64,000 nt of DNA. Source: Betaproteobacteria bacterium HGW-Betaproteobacteria-16 (GTDB lineage Bacteria; Pseudomonadota; Gammaproteobacteria; Burkholderiales; Burkholderiaceae_C). The notes beneath the pieces were generated by a model that worked only from the letters and a program-made list of their open reading frames with translations, did no database searches and was not told the origin of the DNA. Each line of letters begins with the position of its first letter. The first letter of the stretch is position 1. A program made the position numbers and the translations under genes. Shown here in pieces: positions 49,172 through 59,040 of this stretch. The stretch lies in NCBI GenBank assembly GCA_002840835.1, contig PHCQ01000003.1, forward strand, positions 62,001 to 126,000. The letters are read 5' to 3'.

Positions 49172-50938
49172 TCAAAGGTGCCAGTTGCTGGCGACCTGAG
49201 AAGCGATGCTAGTCGAGCGACCAGACAACATGGACCGGTCAAACCGGGTCAAGGGTTGGGCGCATTTCGCAGCCACACTTCTGACAGAACACACAATGGA
49301 TGCGCGATAAAGATTGGGTGCAGTGACCTTTGCCTCCACAGTACGGTTGTTGCATGCACTGTTGATGCCACCTTCAAGTAGCAGCAGGTTGCCTAACCGG
49401 TGCTTCATCAATTCGTAGTCAGTCGAATCCGCGAATCCATAGCCACCTATGTCGAAGCTGTTGTCCGGGTCCTGCGGCAACATATGCTCCACGGTCAGAC
49501 CTTCTCTAACCAAAGACACCATAGCCTCCAGGTCAAGGGGCACTTCGCCAACGGCTGACCGTTCTTCCTGCTCCACCTGCAGCAGCAAACGCTGAACAGC
49601 AGGGTTCCGATACATGTCTTCATCGACCAATCGAGACCGCATCAGTTGGTCTGGCATGAACCGTTCACAAAAGGCCAGCAAGTCTTCTGCAACCGTCTGG
49701 ACAGTGCTTGTATTCAATTCACGGGTTATGCGGAATATGTCTGCCTGAGGATTCGTACCTCTCAGCTTGAACACCCGAAGGTCAACCAAAGCCAGCAGCT
49801 CCTCGAGAGAGCGTGAGTCCCTAGGGCTTGACAGAGTCGTCCACGACTTGAGGTGCAAGCGAATAGTGAGCGGGTAAAGCGTGGCTGAAAGGTCCTGAAC
49901 CACCCATAGCAGATAAGCATTGAGGTCAGTACGAGTACGCTCGACCAACTGCTCCAGCGCTCCAAAGAACGACGTCAGGTCGTCGGTGTACGAAAGGATG
50001 AATTTTTCCAAGCGTTCTTTATCGGCCCTTAGAGCGGTGAGCGCAGGCTTCAAGAACGTTTCCAGAACCGTGTCTGAAGTCGCTGAGTAGTCACCGCCAC
50101 TGGCCACCCCCATCCCTGATGCATCAAAAGCAAGGTAGTGGTAGCGCAGGACATCGTCCTCCCGGAAGGCGTCCCGGTCGATTTGCCGAATCTTGAAGCC
50201 TGGCTCTCCGCTGAGCCGCTTGATACGGCTGAAGCTTCGAAAGGCGCGACCAAACTGCTTCGAAATATGCTCATCCAGCTGGGCGTCCAAGTAACGATTC
50301 GAGTAGTAGACCAACAGGCTCTTGACAATGTCCATCCGCGCCAGCGGTACCCCTCGGTCATTGACCGACTGAAACATGCGAATAGCCTTGCCCTCGTTCG
50401 GCTCAATGAACTCCAGCACTTCCATCTGGCTGATGCACTGCAACCATCGCTTGATGGTTTCTTGGCCGCCGGCCTGTACAAGAGCATGCACGCGCTGGCG
50501 TATCCAGCGATGAGCAGCCTGCAGCCTCTCCTGACCATCCGAGGCTGCCTGCACCGGTTGACCTTCCAAGAGGGAGCGGAAGAACTCTTCGTTGTCTCCT
50601 AGCACCCGGAACTTGAATCCCGATACTGGGTGCCGGATGAAGACATTGCGGTAGTGCTGCTGAACTTCTGGGTCTTGCAATACCGCAATGAGAGCATCCA
50701 ACAGCATCGTGAGAGTGGTCAGCCGCTGCTGCCCGTCGACCACATGCACTGGTGCGGCCTTGTCTGTTTGCGACAGGATAAAGGTGCCCAGATAGTGGCC
50801 GCCACCCGCCTCCAGGGCCTCCTCAACATCTGCGAAGAGGTCGTCTACATTGCGTTCGCGCCACGCGTAGTCACGCTGGTAGCTGGGTATTACCAGCGTC
50901 TTGCCTGTGAAAAAGTTCTCGATGGTCTTTGTGCTCAT
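49172..50938 (-). CDS. DUF262/DUF1524 (GmrSD-like) protein
   Basis: The 588-aa protein has the DUF262 ParB-like NTPase/nuclease motifs PSYQRDYAW (18-26) and VVDGQQRLTTL (66-76). Near the C-terminus is a DUF1524-type HNH-like region, EHMLPQDPDN (from about 484) with HRLGNLLLLEGGINSACNNRT. GmrSD family members are NTP-dependent endonucleases against modified DNA, and BrxU is a related single-chain form. Its start lies 24 bp after the methyltransferase stop, so it belongs to the same operon. A nuclease role is inferred from motifs. Confidence 0.85.
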   Translation of the reverse strand: MSTKTIENFFTGKTLVIPSYQRDYAWRERNVDDLFADVEEALEAGGGHYLGTFILSQTDKAAPVHVVDGQQRLTTLTMLLDALIAVLQDPEVQQHYRNVFIRHPVSGFKFRVLGDNEEFFRSLLEGQPVQAASDGQERLQAAHRWIRQRVHALVQAGGQETIKRWLQCISQMEVLEFIEPNEGKAIRMFQSVNDRGVPLARMDIVKSLLVYYSNRYLDAQLDEHISKQFGRAFRSFSRIKRLSGEPGFKIRQIDRDAFREDDVLRYHYLAFDASGMGVASGGDYSATSDTVLETFLKPALTALRADKERLEKFILSYTDDLTSFFGALEQLVERTRTDLNAYLLWVVQDLSATLYPLTIRLHLKSWTTLSSPRDSRSLEELLALVDLRVFKLRGTNPQADIFRITRELNTSTVQTVAEDLLAFCERFMPDQLMRSRLVDEDMYRNPAVQRLLLQVEQEERSAVGEVPLDLEAMVSLVREGLTVEHMLPQDPDNSFDIGGYGFADSTDYELMKHRLGNLLLLEGGINSACNNRTVEAKVTAPNLYRASIVCSVRSVAAKCAQPLTRFDRSMLSGRSTSIASQVASNWHL

Positions 50939-50962
50939 GCCACGGTCCTTGGTTCTTTTGAA

Positions 50963-53900
50963 TTAGCTTGTCTGTTCGGCGTCGGATGCAAAAAATGCCC
51001 AAGCGATGCGGTAGTCGTCTTCTCTGCTGGCGCGGGCGAAGGGGGCGGTGTAGGTGCGCTCTACTGTGCGGGGGCCGCCTGGTAGGGTGTCGTCGGTCAC
51101 CCATTGGGTAATGACGGTACCGTCGGGCACTTTGGGTGTGCCGCCCAGCTTGACGGTGGTTTCGCTGTCGCCGGCCGCAGGGTTGGCGTAGGTCCACAGG
51201 TCCTCCCAGCCGGAGTTGCCTTCTCGAACCTTGCCATCGGGCGTCTGGATGCGCGTCTTGGGCGCCTTGGCGGCACCCTTGCGTGGCAGGCCGACGCCGA
51301 CCAGGCCCTTGCTGTTGGTGAAGACGATGCGGCCTTTGATGTCGTACCAGGTGTCGCGCTCGTAGCCTTGCATGACTGGGAACTGAACGCGGTAGATGAG
51401 AAGCAGTTCGTCCAGCGTCAGGCCCAGGGCTTGGGCGACCAGCACGTCGATTTCGACCAGCGCCATTCGGCGGGCGTATTCGCTGCGCAGGGCGCAGTGG
51501 CGAGTCCAGGTGCTGGTGAGGGCTGGCCAAAAGCCGTGTGGCAGGCGCGGGTTGCCAGTCTGGCTCCAGCGCTGGTCGGCAAAGTCCAGGTCATACACAT
51601 CCTCCCACAGCGAGGCGTATTGATTAGTGAGGCAATTGAGTGCGAGGGCGCGGGCAGAAATAGCACTGGATTTAACGTGCGGTAAACGGCCAAGCGTTGA
51701 ATCGTATAAGTCGGCCAGACCAGTGGACTTGACAAAAAAGTCTGCAACAACTGAAGAATTCAGTCCGGTGACAGAAAGCAAAGTAGACGAATCTTTGAAC
51801 GCGAGGGAGAGAACGGTGTGGACATGCGAAGACTCAGGCGGTATCACCGTACAGCTCAACGTCCGTTCGGATGAGGCGCCAATGCGTCGGCGATGAACAT
51901 ATCTGTAGAAGTCGGTTACTGGTCTCCCATGGGATTCCCCGTCTTTCACCCAAGTAACTCGAGCAGTACGGCGTAGGTACTCAGCACGGTCGGGCATTGG
52001 ACGGTAGTTAGTGCGCGGCAAATAATCATCGGGCAGGGATTCCAGGTCGATACTGTCGTAGTGCCCGTTAGTGCTGCAGACCTTGCGAGGAGTTTTATTG
52101 AAGGGGTTTCCCAAAAAGAAATGGGGCCCAGATAGAACCCAGTCGCGCGGCGCAGTAACGAAACCCGAGTCTTCATTTGCACGGCGAGTGAGCGTCCCAT
52201 CAACTTGCGCGTTTCTCTCATTCCAGCATGTTGAAGGCGTCGGAAAGTAACGCTCACGTAAATCCGCCAAGCGGTGAGGATAGGCCGCGAGCTTTCCAAG
52301 CACACTGCTCAAGGCGCCAGCATGCAGCGCAGGCAAGCGTGCGCGGCGGACGGGGGTACCAGGTTCGTCGTATAGCTGGGCAAAGGTGGCAAGTGCGGCC
52401 GCGTCCACGCGCACGATGCGGTCGCGGTGGCCAGAGGTGTTCCACCTTCCGACCTCGTTCTTGTATCCACCCACCATTCCCGTGCCGTCGTGTAGGTAGC
52501 ATTCATCGACTGTAGCGGGTGAAAACAGGCTGGCTAACTGGTCAAACCGTGGCGAATCCTGAGCAGGGCCGTAGATATTTATGCTGTACTTGGTCAGGTG
52601 ATGCACTTCAGCAAACAACGCCAGTTCATTTATAAACTGGAAATGCTTCCGCAGCCGTGAATAAAGCGCCTCGCGCAAACTTCCGCCCTCCGGGTCGTCG
52701 TATGGCCCTTCTGGGTGCAGAAGCCCGCTAACGCCGCTCGCGCTGTTCAGGCTCCAAGCGAGCGGCAAGAAACATTTGTAGAGGTTAACCTTCATGCCTT
52801 GCAGTAAAGGGTAGTTCTGCATGGCATTGAGGAAGTTTTGCGTGCCTTCGGCCTCTTGCAGTTCCTCCGTCCAGTCGGATGGCAGGCTGGGGAACTGGGC
52901 AAAGGCTTCGGCGCGCAGCTTTGCCAAATCGCTGGCGCTGATTTTGCGGATGGCGAACACCGGGTTGCACTCACCTAGGATGCCAGCTTCGTTCCACTCC
53001 ACCTTCAACCAGGGAGGGTTTCCGAGAATTAGGTCGAACCCACCGCGTCTGAGTAGCACGTCAGCAAAGCAAAGCTCCCAGTGGACAAACCGCTGCTCTT
53101 CCGTGATGCGTTCGACCACGGCCACACGCGGAAAATGCGTCCGTAGTTTGCTGATGCGCAATTGCCCGAACTTGTCATGCAAGTTGGGTTGGTTGTATTC
53201 ACCCGACGCCTGACTCAGCGGCAGTTGGTCTTCAAACCCCTCCAGCTTGGGTTGCACCTGGGGAATGATGACTTGGGGCGCCTCGGGCGCGGTGGGCATC
53301 AAGTCCAGCCCGCGCTGGGTTTCCATCTCGACCACGTTGCCTTCCAAAATGGCGCCCACCTCCATCCACCAGGCTTCGCGGCTGGGCAGCTCGGCGCTGC
53401 GTGTGATGGGCCAGAACCAAAGGGCGCACCAATAGTCCAGGACCAGCTTGAGCCGGCGGAAGGGGGTGGCAAGGTCGCCGTCTTCATTCAGCAGGCCTTG
53501 CTTGCGGATGGTTTCTTTCTGGGCGCGGCTGATGTGGCGGCTCGCGCTGCTCTCTTGTTCGCCTTTGTGGGGCCAGACGGTTAGGGCGTCTTCGGTCAGC
53601 GCACGGTCGCGGGCCAGGGCAGCGGTGTGCTCGGCCCAGAGCTCGTCCACCTGCTGGCTGAGCTGTTGCAGGCGGCCCACTTCGTAGTTGGTGAGCGGCG
53701 CGGACATGGTCTTGCGCCAGGCCTTCAGGCGCTCGAAGTCGTCCGGGTACAGGCCTTTGGCCACCTTGTCGGTGTAGTTGGCCATGCCGGGGTCTGGCAG
53801 CAGGAAGTGCCAGATTTCGTCTGGCTTGCGGGGCGCTGCGGCGGTGACGCGGCGTGGCGGCTCGTCGAACCACGCGGGTTTGGCGCCCTTCTTCAAAGCG

Positions 53901-56104
53901 GCTGCGTTGTAGACCTGATGACGGGCGCCGATGAGGCTGTTGCCGGCGAATAGCTGGTAGCCGAACCAGGGCACGCGCGCTGGAAGGGGGCGGCCCTCGG
54001 TATCGGTCTCGCCGTAAATGGCATTGAGCCAGATGGACACCTCGGCCAGCTCCACGGCCACGGGGTTCAAGTCCACGCCGTAGACGTTGCGGTCGGCAAG
54101 GTACATACGAACTTTTTGCAGCTCTTGCGGGTATTGTTCGTGGGGAATGCGCTTCTTCAGTTCAACCTGCTTGCGCTCCAGGTAGGCCTCGGCCAGTTGG
54201 TTGACGGCTTCGTTCAAGAACGCTGCGCTGCCCATGGCGGGCTCGCAGACGGTGAGAGTGAGGATGTCGTTGGCCTTTTTCACGCGCTCGCTGTTCAACA
54301 GCTCCTTGAGCGCGTACTTCACCAGGCACTGGGTGAGCACCTGAGGGGTGTAATAGCTGGCGCTCTTTTGACGGTCGCGCCCCGCCAGGCGGTAGATGAA
54401 GCTGCCGCGCTCGTGCTTGCGCAGCACGCGGTGGCCGGCATCGTTGACGTCGTAGACGCGTTCTTCTTCCTTGTATTCGCTCAGGCGACTGGCGGGGACG
54501 AACCATGCGTTTTCCAGCATGTCGGCGCCGCCATTGGCTTCAGCACGGCTACGGTGGCTGGCGGGCGCGTCTTGTGTGGTGTCGTCATCCTCGGCGTCGG
54601 ACTCCGCATCGCCATCTTCCTCGTCAGCAGCTGCCCGGCCTTTCTTGGGGGCCGGTTTGACTTCGTACAGGTCTTCGGCAGCGAAGAAGCCGCGGTAGCT
54701 GAGCAGGGCCTCGTACACGGCGCCCAACTGGTTAATGGAGAGCAGCTGGTAGCTGACGCGGCCGCTGCGCTGTCCCCGGCCTTTGCCGCGCGTGAGCGAC
54801 ATGAGGCGAATGATGCGTTGCCAGATGTGGTTGGGGAACCTCACCTTGCCCAGCAGGGGCATGGTGTTGTCGTCAAACAGGCGGCTGTCCAGCGGGGCCA
54901 TGGCGAAGGTGTCTTTGGCACCCTGAGTTGCGTCGCGGATACCGTGTTGCTCGGACATGCCACAGCCGCCAGCCACCAGCTTGAACAGGCGGCGCAGGGA
55001 GGCGTCGAAAAACAGGCCGTCTCGGGCCTGCGGGGTAGACAGCGGCCGCATCTCCAGCTCGCGCAAGCTTTCCAGGCTGTAGCCCTTGAGGTAGGCCTCA
55101 CTCTTGCCAATGGGCACGTAGCCCAGCTCGGGCCGAGCCTCGATGTAGAACATGAACAGCAGCCGGTACACCATGCGCAGGCATTCCAGGCTGAGCTCGG
55201 CCGGGTTCAGCTTGTATTGGCCGGAGTACACGCTTTTCTTGCTGCCGCTGGCCTGTTCGTCCAGCTGGCGGGCGGCTTCGTTGCCCAGCAGTTCGATGGC
55301 TTCGCGCAGGGCGTACTTCAGGTCTTCGCTGACACCGAAGGCGTGTTTGTGGGCGTTTTCGTCCAGGCTTTCCAGCAGGCTGTTGCCTTCGCCGGGGGCC
55401 AGGCTGGTCTTGTGCAGCAGCGCGGCCGCGGCCTTGAGGGTGTCAGCGTCTTTGCGGTCCAGGATATCGGGCCAGTCAAAGCGCAGGGCACGGTTGTTGG
55501 GCCACTTGTAGCGGTCCAGCAGCAACCATTGGTCCAGACCCGCCAGCAGCACGTAGCGCGGGGCGGTGTCGGCGCCGAACACGGCGTCGGACAGCAAGTC
55601 GGCCCAGGTTTCGCCTTGCAGAGCGTTGGGCACGGCTTCACCGCCGTAGTGCAGGCTGTTCAAAGCGTGGTCGAGCAGGTCTTCGTCTTCAGCGCCGGGC
55701 CGGTAGGCGGGGATGACAGCCAGTTGCGGCAGTTGCAGATGCCACAACGGGATGGGCGAACCGGGCACCAGTTCGTGGGAGGCGGGCAGTTTGGCAGGGG
55801 CCGCGTAGCCGAGCGCCTGCAGAAGCCCTGCCTGGATTTGGCTGAAGAGTTCCCAGCGCTCGGCGTCGTCCCGGGCGCGTCCGATTTGGCTGCGCAGTGC
55901 GAACCAGCGCTGGGCCCAAGCCTGGAGGCGTTTGTTGGGGGCGCGGTGGGCTTCATCACCTGGGTGGGCGGTTTCTTCGCTTTCCCAGGCGTCCAGGCTG
56001 GCTTTGACGTCACCCTTGAAGACCTCGGCGAGGTAGTGATGGCTGTAAAACTCGTTTTCGTTAGCGATGCCAGCGAAAGTTTGGGCGGCTTCGAGTACGG
56101 GCAT
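50963..56104 (-). CDS. Giant N6-adenine DNA methyltransferase-like protein
   Basis: The 1713-aa protein has a long N-terminal region (about 1-540), an acidic Asp/Glu-rich linker (about 494-510), then SYYTPQVLT (583-591), the AdoMet motif EPAMGSAAF (621-629), VYGVDLNPVAVELAE (674-688) and the catalytic NPPW (1029-1032). A wide insertion separates motifs I and IV, as in Eco57I/PglX-type enzymes. The C-terminal 650 residues probably hold target recognition. I chose ATG 56104, 2 bp after the preceding gene's stop and with GGAG about 10 bp upstream; a start at 56203 adds 33 out-of-character residues overlapping that gene. Expected role: marking self DNA. A fused nuclease was not seen. Confidence 0.87.
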   Translation of the reverse strand: MPVLEAAQTFAGIANENEFYSHHYLAEVFKGDVKASLDAWESEETAHPGDEAHRAPNKRLQAWAQRWFALRSQIGRARDDAERWELFSQIQAGLLQALGYAAPAKLPASHELVPGSPIPLWHLQLPQLAVIPAYRPGAEDEDLLDHALNSLHYGGEAVPNALQGETWADLLSDAVFGADTAPRYVLLAGLDQWLLLDRYKWPNNRALRFDWPDILDRKDADTLKAAAALLHKTSLAPGEGNSLLESLDENAHKHAFGVSEDLKYALREAIELLGNEAARQLDEQASGSKKSVYSGQYKLNPAELSLECLRMVYRLLFMFYIEARPELGYVPIGKSEAYLKGYSLESLRELEMRPLSTPQARDGLFFDASLRRLFKLVAGGCGMSEQHGIRDATQGAKDTFAMAPLDSRLFDDNTMPLLGKVRFPNHIWQRIIRLMSLTRGKGRGQRSGRVSYQLLSINQLGAVYEALLSYRGFFAAEDLYEVKPAPKKGRAAADEEDGDAESDAEDDDTTQDAPASHRSRAEANGGADMLENAWFVPASRLSEYKEEERVYDVNDAGHRVLRKHERGSFIYRLAGRDRQKSASYYTPQVLTQCLVKYALKELLNSERVKKANDILTLTVCEPAMGSAAFLNEAVNQLAEAYLERKQVELKKRIPHEQYPQELQKVRMYLADRNVYGVDLNPVAVELAEVSIWLNAIYGETDTEGRPLPARVPWFGYQLFAGNSLIGARHQVYNAAALKKGAKPAWFDEPPRRVTAAAPRKPDEIWHFLLPDPGMANYTDKVAKGLYPDDFERLKAWRKTMSAPLTNYEVGRLQQLSQQVDELWAEHTAALARDRALTEDALTVWPHKGEQESSASRHISRAQKETIRKQGLLNEDGDLATPFRRLKLVLDYWCALWFWPITRSAELPSREAWWMEVGAILEGNVVEMETQRGLDLMPTAPEAPQVIIPQVQPKLEGFEDQLPLSQASGEYNQPNLHDKFGQLRISKLRTHFPRVAVVERITEEQRFVHWELCFADVLLRRGGFDLILGNPPWLKVEWNEAGILGECNPVFAIRKISASDLAKLRAEAFAQFPSLPSDWTEELQEAEGTQNFLNAMQNYPLLQGMKVNLYKCFLPLAWSLNSASGVSGLLHPEGPYDDPEGGSLREALYSRLRKHFQFINELALFAEVHHLTKYSINIYGPAQDSPRFDQLASLFSPATVDECYLHDGTGMVGGYKNEVGRWNTSGHRDRIVRVDAAALATFAQLYDEPGTPVRRARLPALHAGALSSVLGKLAAYPHRLADLRERYFPTPSTCWNERNAQVDGTLTRRANEDSGFVTAPRDWVLSGPHFFLGNPFNKTPRKVCSTNGHYDSIDLESLPDDYLPRTNYRPMPDRAEYLRRTARVTWVKDGESHGRPVTDFYRYVHRRRIGASSERTLSCTVIPPESSHVHTVLSLAFKDSSTLLSVTGLNSSVVADFFVKSTGLADLYDSTLGRLPHVKSSAISARALALNCLTNQYASLWEDVYDLDFADQRWSQTGNPRLPHGFWPALTSTWTRHCALRSEYARRMALVEIDVLVAQALGLTLDELLLIYRVQFPVMQGYERDTWYDIKGRIVFTNSKGLVGVGLPRKGAAKAPKTRIQTPDGKVREGNSGWEDLWTYANPAAGDSETTVKLGGTPKVPDGTVITQWVTDDTLPGGPRTVERTYTAPFARASREDDYRIAWAFFASDAEQTS

Positions 56105-56106
56105 GT

Positions 56107-59040
56107 TCAGGCTCCAGCGGAGGTGGAGGCTTGTGGATGGCACACGCCGGCCAGCACCTGTATCCAGGGCTGGGGTTCGGTAGTCAGGGTGTCTCGCACC
56201 CAATCTCGGTAGTCGTCAAACACGCGGTTTATTTGCTGGCTGCGCTGCTCAAAGCGGCCGCGCTTGACGGTGTCGAGCTGGCGCTCCAGGTCAAGCGAGA
56301 GTTGTTCAATCTGCCTGCTTTGCAGGCGTTTCAATTCGGACAAGTTGCCTTCGAGGCGTTCGCCGAGCTGGGCGGCAAAGGCGGCCTGTTTGGTCAGCAT
56401 GTGGGCGTGCATGGTTTTCACTGCCCGGGGCAAGGCCGCCTGCATCAGCTCCGTGGTGGTCTGGAGTTCGGGGGTGTGGCCCTTGTTAGGCATGCCGCCG
56501 GATTTGAGGCCCGCACGGGCTACAAAGCTGTCGAAAGGCTCCAGGGTGAAATGACCTTGGCCAGTGCGGCACGCGACCTGCCATTCGACTAGCAGGGGTT
56601 GGCCCTTGCGGTTGGGCACCAGGCTCATGAGCACAAAGGCCTGTTCGCCGGGTTGCAGCTTGTGGCTCTGCAGCAAGGGGGCGCGGTGGCGCCCAAAGTG
56701 CGTGAGTACGCGGTCGCCCACCCAGTCCATGATGGGGTGCTGGGGCCACAGGTAGTGCAGCTGGGGCCAAGTGTCGTCTTCGGCCTTGGCCTGGCGCGCG
56801 GTTTCAATGGCGGCTTCCATGCGCTTAGGGTTTGCGCACAAGGCGTAGTGGTGGTTGCTGGCCTGTACCTCTCGCGGTAGCTGGCGCAGGCGTTCCTGCA
56901 GGTCGAGCGGCGCTGTAATGGTGATGATTTGCTCAGCGTCTTCTGTGGACCACTGGCACAGGGTCTGGCCCTGATTGAGCTGGGTGAGGGCGGTCTTGGC
57001 GTAGTGGAAGTCGCTCGTGAAGAGCGATGCCGGTTCGTCGATGTGGTCGAGGCTGCTGCCTTGTGGCGCCGTGGTGCTGGCTTCACCGCCAAAGAGCTGC
57101 ATCAAGAAGTCGCCTTCGTTGTCGTCTTCGTCCAGGGTGGCTTTGTCGAGCGTGGCTTCCACTTGCTCGGGCGTCATGCCCGTGGCCATGAATGCGGCTA
57201 CCTTTTCGACCTCTTTGTCGGGGTCGAAGACGTTGAGGAAGACCGATGGGTCTCCGAGGTTCAACAAGGCCTGTTCGTCTTTTGCCTCAAGGATTTCGAG
57301 AATGCGCAGGTCGCCCTTGATTTTTTCGGTGACCGCCTGGGTGAACAGGTAGACGATGTGCGGCTTGTGCTTCTGGCCGTAGCGGTCGACTCGGCCATTG
57401 CGCTGCTGAAACACCATGAGCGACCAGGGTAAGTCAAAGTGCACAAGGCGGTGGCAGAAGTAGTGCAGGTTGAGGCCTTCGCTAGCTACGTCGGAGCACA
57501 GCAGGATGCGGATGGGGTCGTCGAGCCGGCCGAAACGCTCCACCAGGTCTTGCTGCTCGGTGTCGGCCATCTGGCCATGCAGCATCTCAATCTGGTTGGC
57601 CTTAAGTTTGAGGTCGGCGGTCAGCTGCTGCTGGAGCCAGCGCAGGGTTTCAATGCGCTCGGAGAAGATGACCAAACGGTCGGATGGGTTGTTCTGCTGC
57701 CAGCCAAATGCAGGCGAGCGCAGTTGCTCCAGCAGGCGCTGGTATTTGCTGAAAGGGGCCGCCGTGTCGTCTTGCGTGATGGCCTCAAGGGCTTCGCTGA
57801 GCACCTGCAAACCCTCGACCTCCGTGGCTTCGTCTTGCGTGGTGCTTTGTTTGGCCTGCAGCAGGGCAATGCGCTTTTGCGTGGATTCGAGCGCGGCTGC
57901 GGGGCTGGAAAAGAGGGCTTTCTGCAGGCCGATGCGTTGCAGTTCCTGCTGCTTGCCAGCCTTGTGCTGGCCGCCTTGGGTAAACGCGACGGCAAGCAGC
58001 GCGCGGTAGGCGGCTTCTTCGTGAGCGCTGGCGGGTTGGCGCAGGCAGGTGGTTTCGCGTTCTTGGAAGTCCGCACTGACCTGGTCTTTGATGTCTTTCT
58101 TGAACCGACGAATGACAAGCCCTTTGCTGCTGAAATCGTCGGGGGTGTAGTCGTCTGGGTCAGAGATGGCAGTGGGGTCGAGCAGACTCATTAGCGAAGC
58201 GAAGCTGCGCGCGGAGCCGTCATGCGGTGTGGCAGACAGGAGCATGAGCGTATCGGACCGGTTTGCCAGCAGACGAGCCAGGCGGGCTCGACGGGACAAG
58301 CCAGTTTCACCAGCGCGTGCGGCGACGTTGTGGCATTCGTCGATGACGATGACGTCCCACCATGCGTTTTCCAGGTAGTTCCGGTACTCTAGGTTGCTCT
58401 TGAGCGTGTCGATGGAGATGATGCTGCGGTCGAAGTAGTTGAACGGGTTGTGGTTCGCCGGGATGCGGTTGCGCACCCGGGCCAGACCGACCGAGTCCAA
58501 CCGCACCAGGGGGATGGAGAAGCGGCTCCACCACTCTTTCTGGAACTGGGTGAGCATGGCCTTCTGCGTGACGACCAGGATGCGCTTGCCGCGCCCACGC
58601 TGAATCAGTTCAGTGGCCAGGATGCCGGCTTCCAGCGTCTTGCCCAGACCGACGGAGTCGGCAATGAGGATGCGGGAGCGGGGCTGGCGCAGCGCCTGCA
58701 AGGCTGGGTCCAGCTGATAGGGAACCAAGTTCATCACTGCCCGGTGACCCAGATGAACCTTGTCGTCGTTGGGCACGCTGCGTCGGCGCATGGCTTCCAG
58801 GTAGAGGACTGTGGCGTTGAATGTGGGGCTGGAGTCGGGTACCAGCACCGTGGCTGCTGGGTCCAGGACCTCGATGTGGTCTTCCAACTCAGTCAGGAAA
58901 AGCGCCGACTGGCCCCGGACCAAGTCTGAAATGCCGTCGCAGTTGAGGAGCCAGCCCCCGTCGGTGGAAGGGTCTACACGGCGGATGAGCCATTCTTCGT
59001 CGCGGATGACGGCGCGGGAACCGGGGGCAAAGGGGAGCAT
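56107..59040 (-). CDS. SNF2/RapA-type helicase (977 aa), first gene of the array
   Basis: The SNF2-family ATPase core includes DSVGLGKTLEAG (128-139), VIDECHN (232-238), LLSATP (267-272), SDVASEGLNL (516-525) and RNGRVDRYGQ (547-556). The DECH box and the divergent C-terminal region set it apart from the second SNF2 protein, with which it shares only the core motifs. A SNF2 helicase directly before a methyltransferase matches drmD-drmMI of class 1 DISARM in order and approximate size. Its start is the array's upstream end, so the operon promoter should be in 59041-59758. Confidence 0.9.
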   Translation of the reverse strand: MLPFAPGSRAVIRDEEWLIRRVDPSTDGGWLLNCDGISDLVRGQSALFLTELEDHIEVLDPAATVLVPDSSPTFNATVLYLEAMRRRSVPNDDKVHLGHRAVMNLVPYQLDPALQALRQPRSRILIADSVGLGKTLEAGILATELIQRGRGKRILVVTQKAMLTQFQKEWWSRFSIPLVRLDSVGLARVRNRIPANHNPFNYFDRSIISIDTLKSNLEYRNYLENAWWDVIVIDECHNVAARAGETGLSRRARLARLLANRSDTLMLLSATPHDGSARSFASLMSLLDPTAISDPDDYTPDDFSSKGLVIRRFKKDIKDQVSADFQERETTCLRQPASAHEEAAYRALLAVAFTQGGQHKAGKQQELQRIGLQKALFSSPAAALESTQKRIALLQAKQSTTQDEATEVEGLQVLSEALEAITQDDTAAPFSKYQRLLEQLRSPAFGWQQNNPSDRLVIFSERIETLRWLQQQLTADLKLKANQIEMLHGQMADTEQQDLVERFGRLDDPIRILLCSDVASEGLNLHYFCHRLVHFDLPWSLMVFQQRNGRVDRYGQKHKPHIVYLFTQAVTEKIKGDLRILEILEAKDEQALLNLGDPSVFLNVFDPDKEVEKVAAFMATGMTPEQVEATLDKATLDEDDNEGDFLMQLFGGEASTTAPQGSSLDHIDEPASLFTSDFHYAKTALTQLNQGQTLCQWSTEDAEQIITITAPLDLQERLRQLPREVQASNHHYALCANPKRMEAAIETARQAKAEDDTWPQLHYLWPQHPIMDWVGDRVLTHFGRHRAPLLQSHKLQPGEQAFVLMSLVPNRKGQPLLVEWQVACRTGQGHFTLEPFDSFVARAGLKSGGMPNKGHTPELQTTTELMQAALPRAVKTMHAHMLTKQAAFAAQLGERLEGNLSELKRLQSRQIEQLSLDLERQLDTVKRGRFEQRSQQINRVFDDYRDWVRDTLTTEPQPWIQVLAGVCHPQASTSAGA

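Noticed and set aside
56105..56203. 33-residue N-terminal extension of the methyltransferase
   Set aside because: Overlaps the SNF2 gene by about 97 bp; ATG 56104 has a ribosome binding site and 2-bp spacing.
54116..56212. 698-codon forward reading frame antisense to the methyltransferase
   Set aside because: Its product is a repetitive Val/Gly/Gln-rich shadow of a well-supported gene with clear motifs on the other strand.
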